Source of the DNA: JAQSWP01 sp040255215
GTDB lineage: Bacteria; Pseudomonadota; Alphaproteobacteria; Reyranellales; JAQSWP01
DNA: 22,971 nt
Assembly: GCA_040255215.1 (NCBI GenBank)
Contig: JBDZUM010000063.1
Span: 1 to 22,971, forward strand
Direction: 5' to 3'
Positions 21,884 to 22,971 of the stretch are shown here, piece by piece. Within the stretch, counting starts at the first letter, position 1. Each line of letters starts with the position of its first letter. A model generated the notes under the pieces. It was not told the origin of the DNA. It ran no database searches and was given only the letters and a program-made list of their open reading frames with translations. Both the position numbers and the translations under genes were made by a program.

Positions 21884-22876
21884 TCAATAGCACCCCGCCG
21901 TCCGCGCCCTGACCATCAGCATCGGCAGCACCGTATCCAGCACCGGCGTCGCCACCTTCGCCTGGCGGGCGAAGTCGCGCAGGATGGCGAGCTGGGTATC
22001 GATCTCCATTGATCGGCCGCGCTCCAGATCCTGCAGCATCGAGGGCTTGTGGTGCAGGCCCATGCCGGCGCGCAGGGCATCGGCCGGATCGGGCAGCAGG
22101 TCGGCGAAGCCGTGCGCCGCAGCCACCGCGGCGGTCTCGCGCATCAGCGCCATCGCCAGTTCGCCCACCGCCGCATCGCCATAGGCATCGGCCACCGCCG
22201 AACCGGTCAGGCAGCACAGCGGCGAGCTTGCCGCGTTGCGCACCAGCTTGGCCCACATGTCGCGGCGAATGTCGGCGAGCGGCTTGCTGACGAAGCCGCA
22301 GCCGTCGAGCGCGGCCGCCAGTTCCGGCGCGCGATCCGTCGCGCGATCTGTCGCGCGATCCGGCATGGCTTCGCCGATATTGAAGCTGTTGGCCGTGCTT
22401 TCGTTGCGCACCACGCCGGGCGCGACGACTTCGTTGGACGAGCGCACCACGATGCCCAGCGATCGCTCGACGCCGATCAGCCGGTGCAGGCTGCCGTCGC
22501 GATCCAGGCGTGCGGTGTCGGGGGTCAGGCCGGCGGGCCGGAAACCGTCGCCGTAGAACCAGAACACGCCGTTGATCGCGAAGGCCACCGCCGTGTCGGC
22601 GTGCAGCAGCGGGGCGATGCCGGCCGCGACCTGCGGCAGCGACGGCGTCTTGGCCGAGACGATGACCAGATCCTGGGGTCCCAGCGTGGCCGGATCGTCG
22701 GAGGCCGGCAGGCGCACGGCGATCTCGCCGTCCTTCGCCTGCAGTTTCAGCCCGTCCTTCTGGATCGCCGCCAGATGCGGGCCGCGCACGATGACGCTGA
22801 CCAGTTTGCCGCCATGCGCCAGCCGGGCGGCGAGATAGCTGCCGACCGCGCCGGCACCAAAAATGCAGATTTTCAT
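21884..22876 (-). CDS. panE: 2-dehydropantoate 2-reductase family (PanE/ApbA)
   Basis: Reduces ketopantoate to pantoate with NADPH, a step to pantothenate and coenzyme A; related proteins act on other 2-oxo acids. The 330-residue protein starts KICIFGAGAVGSYLAARLA (2-20), the NADPH-binding motif. Active-site positions are present: N103 in AINGVFWF, K210 and N214 in WAKLVRNAASS, and E291 in SMLQDLERGRSMEID. At about 171-183 lies a DRATDRATDRAPE repeat in a surface loop, encoded by a 12-bp tandem repeat. The AGGTGA ribosome site just before the ATG at 22876 supports the start; the frame is open further upstream without homology. Sub-family is uncertain, since many alphaproteobacteria have several PanE paralogues and this one is longer than the E. 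coli enzyme. Confidence 0.85.
   Translation of the reverse strand: MKICIFGAGAVGSYLAARLAHGGKLVSVIVRGPHLAAIQKDGLKLQAKDGEIAVRLPASDDPATLGPQDLVIVSAKTPSLPQVAAGIAPLLHADTAVAFAINGVFWFYGDGFRPAGLTPDTARLDRDGSLHRLIGVERSLGIVVRSSNEVVAPGVVRNESTANSFNIGEAMPDRATDRATDRAPELAAALDGCGFVSKPLADIRRDMWAKLVRNAASSPLCCLTGSAVADAYGDAAVGELAMALMRETAAVAAAHGFADLLPDPADALRAGMGLHHKPSMLQDLERGRSMEIDTQLAILRDFARQAKVATPVLDTVLPMLMVRARTAGCY
22329..22364. repeat. Three-copy 12-bp tandem repeat inside panE
   Basis: The unit GCGCGATCCGTC occurs at 22329-22340, 22341-22352 (one change) and 22353-22364 (one change at the next-to-last base). It keeps the frame and encodes the repeated Asp-Arg-Ala-Thr tetrapeptide. A slippage-prone site. Confidence 0.85.
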
Positions 22877-22897
22877 GTCACCTCTCGAACGAGGCGC

Positions 22898-22903
22898 ATT
22901 ATG
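22898..22903 (-). promoter_or_regulatory. Candidate -10 of panE
   Basis: CATAAT on the minus strand, 21 bases before the ATG at 22876. The -35 region is poor. Past it, 22904-22971 shows nothing I can support. Confidence 0.25.
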
Positions 22904-22971
22904 GCGTGGCGCAACCCTCTGCGTCACTCCGTTCGGCGCGACTGAGCCCGGTCAGTGCCGCACGCCTGCCT

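Noticed and set aside
1..22971. CRISPR array, insertion sequence, integrase or phage genes
   Set aside because: No regularly spaced repeats, transposase or recombinase motifs, or long terminal inverted repeats were seen on either strand.

Overview
The window is GC-rich (mostly 65-70% or higher by eye), densely coding DNA from a bacterial chromosome. Gene families and order point to an alphaproteobacterium, most likely Rhodospirillales or a relative: metX lies divergent to a chorismate mutase-hisC-tyrA operon, the guanylate/adenylate cyclase has an alphaproteobacterial-type N-terminal region, and there is a PuuD-type urate oxidase and a malonyl-CoA decarboxylase. No plasmid, phage, IS or CRISPR hallmarks are visible. 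A run of 100 N at 4751-4850 shows this is a scaffolded draft assembly. Taxonomy is inferred from gene content only. || Layout. 1-629 (-): start of metX (methionine synthesis), cut by the window edge. 781-3651 (+): a tight operon for the end of phenylalanine/tyrosine synthesis: an AroQ chorismate mutase fused to what looks like a worn-down prephenate dehydratase/ACT region, a HisC-type aminotransferase and TyrA. 3674-4750 (+): a class III nucleotide cyclase that carries an apparent frameshift and then runs into the N gap; xanthine phosphoribosyltransferase (gpt) enters the same gap from the other side. 5403-6849 (+): an EamA/DMT permease and a ChaC-type gamma-glutamylcyclotransferase. 6971-10400 (+): an MgtC/DUF4010 membrane protein, malonyl-CoA decarboxylase and a rhomboid protease. 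10408-11565 (-): an acyl-CoA dehydrogenase with Asp where Glu is expected. 11639-12382 (+): a PrsW-type intramembrane protease. || 12386-19732 is a glycan cluster on both strands: a GT8-like glycosyltransferase and a sulfotransferase (-), a SAM methyltransferase (+), an ELM1-family protein (-), a fused ABC exporter (+) and a UDP-sugar dehydrogenase (-). Together they could make, decorate and export a sulfated, uronate-containing surface glycan or glycolipid. That pathway is inference; no initiating transferase or polymerase is in view. || 19743-21054 (-): an eight-helix PuuD membrane urate oxidase followed at once by a separate secreted c-type cytochrome, which looks like a split version of the PuuD-cytochrome fusion. 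Then come tRNA-Gly(CCC) with a good promoter, a low-GC orphan membrane-anchored ORF, and a PanE-family ketopantoate reductase (-) carrying a three-copy 12-bp tandem repeat. || The points most worth following are the split urate oxidase, the degenerate P-protein, the sulfo-glycan cluster, three perfect hairpins in the ABC transporter leader, and the broken cyclase beside a gap that must be larger than drawn. No gene-free stretch exceeds about 200 bases apart from the N gap and its flanks.
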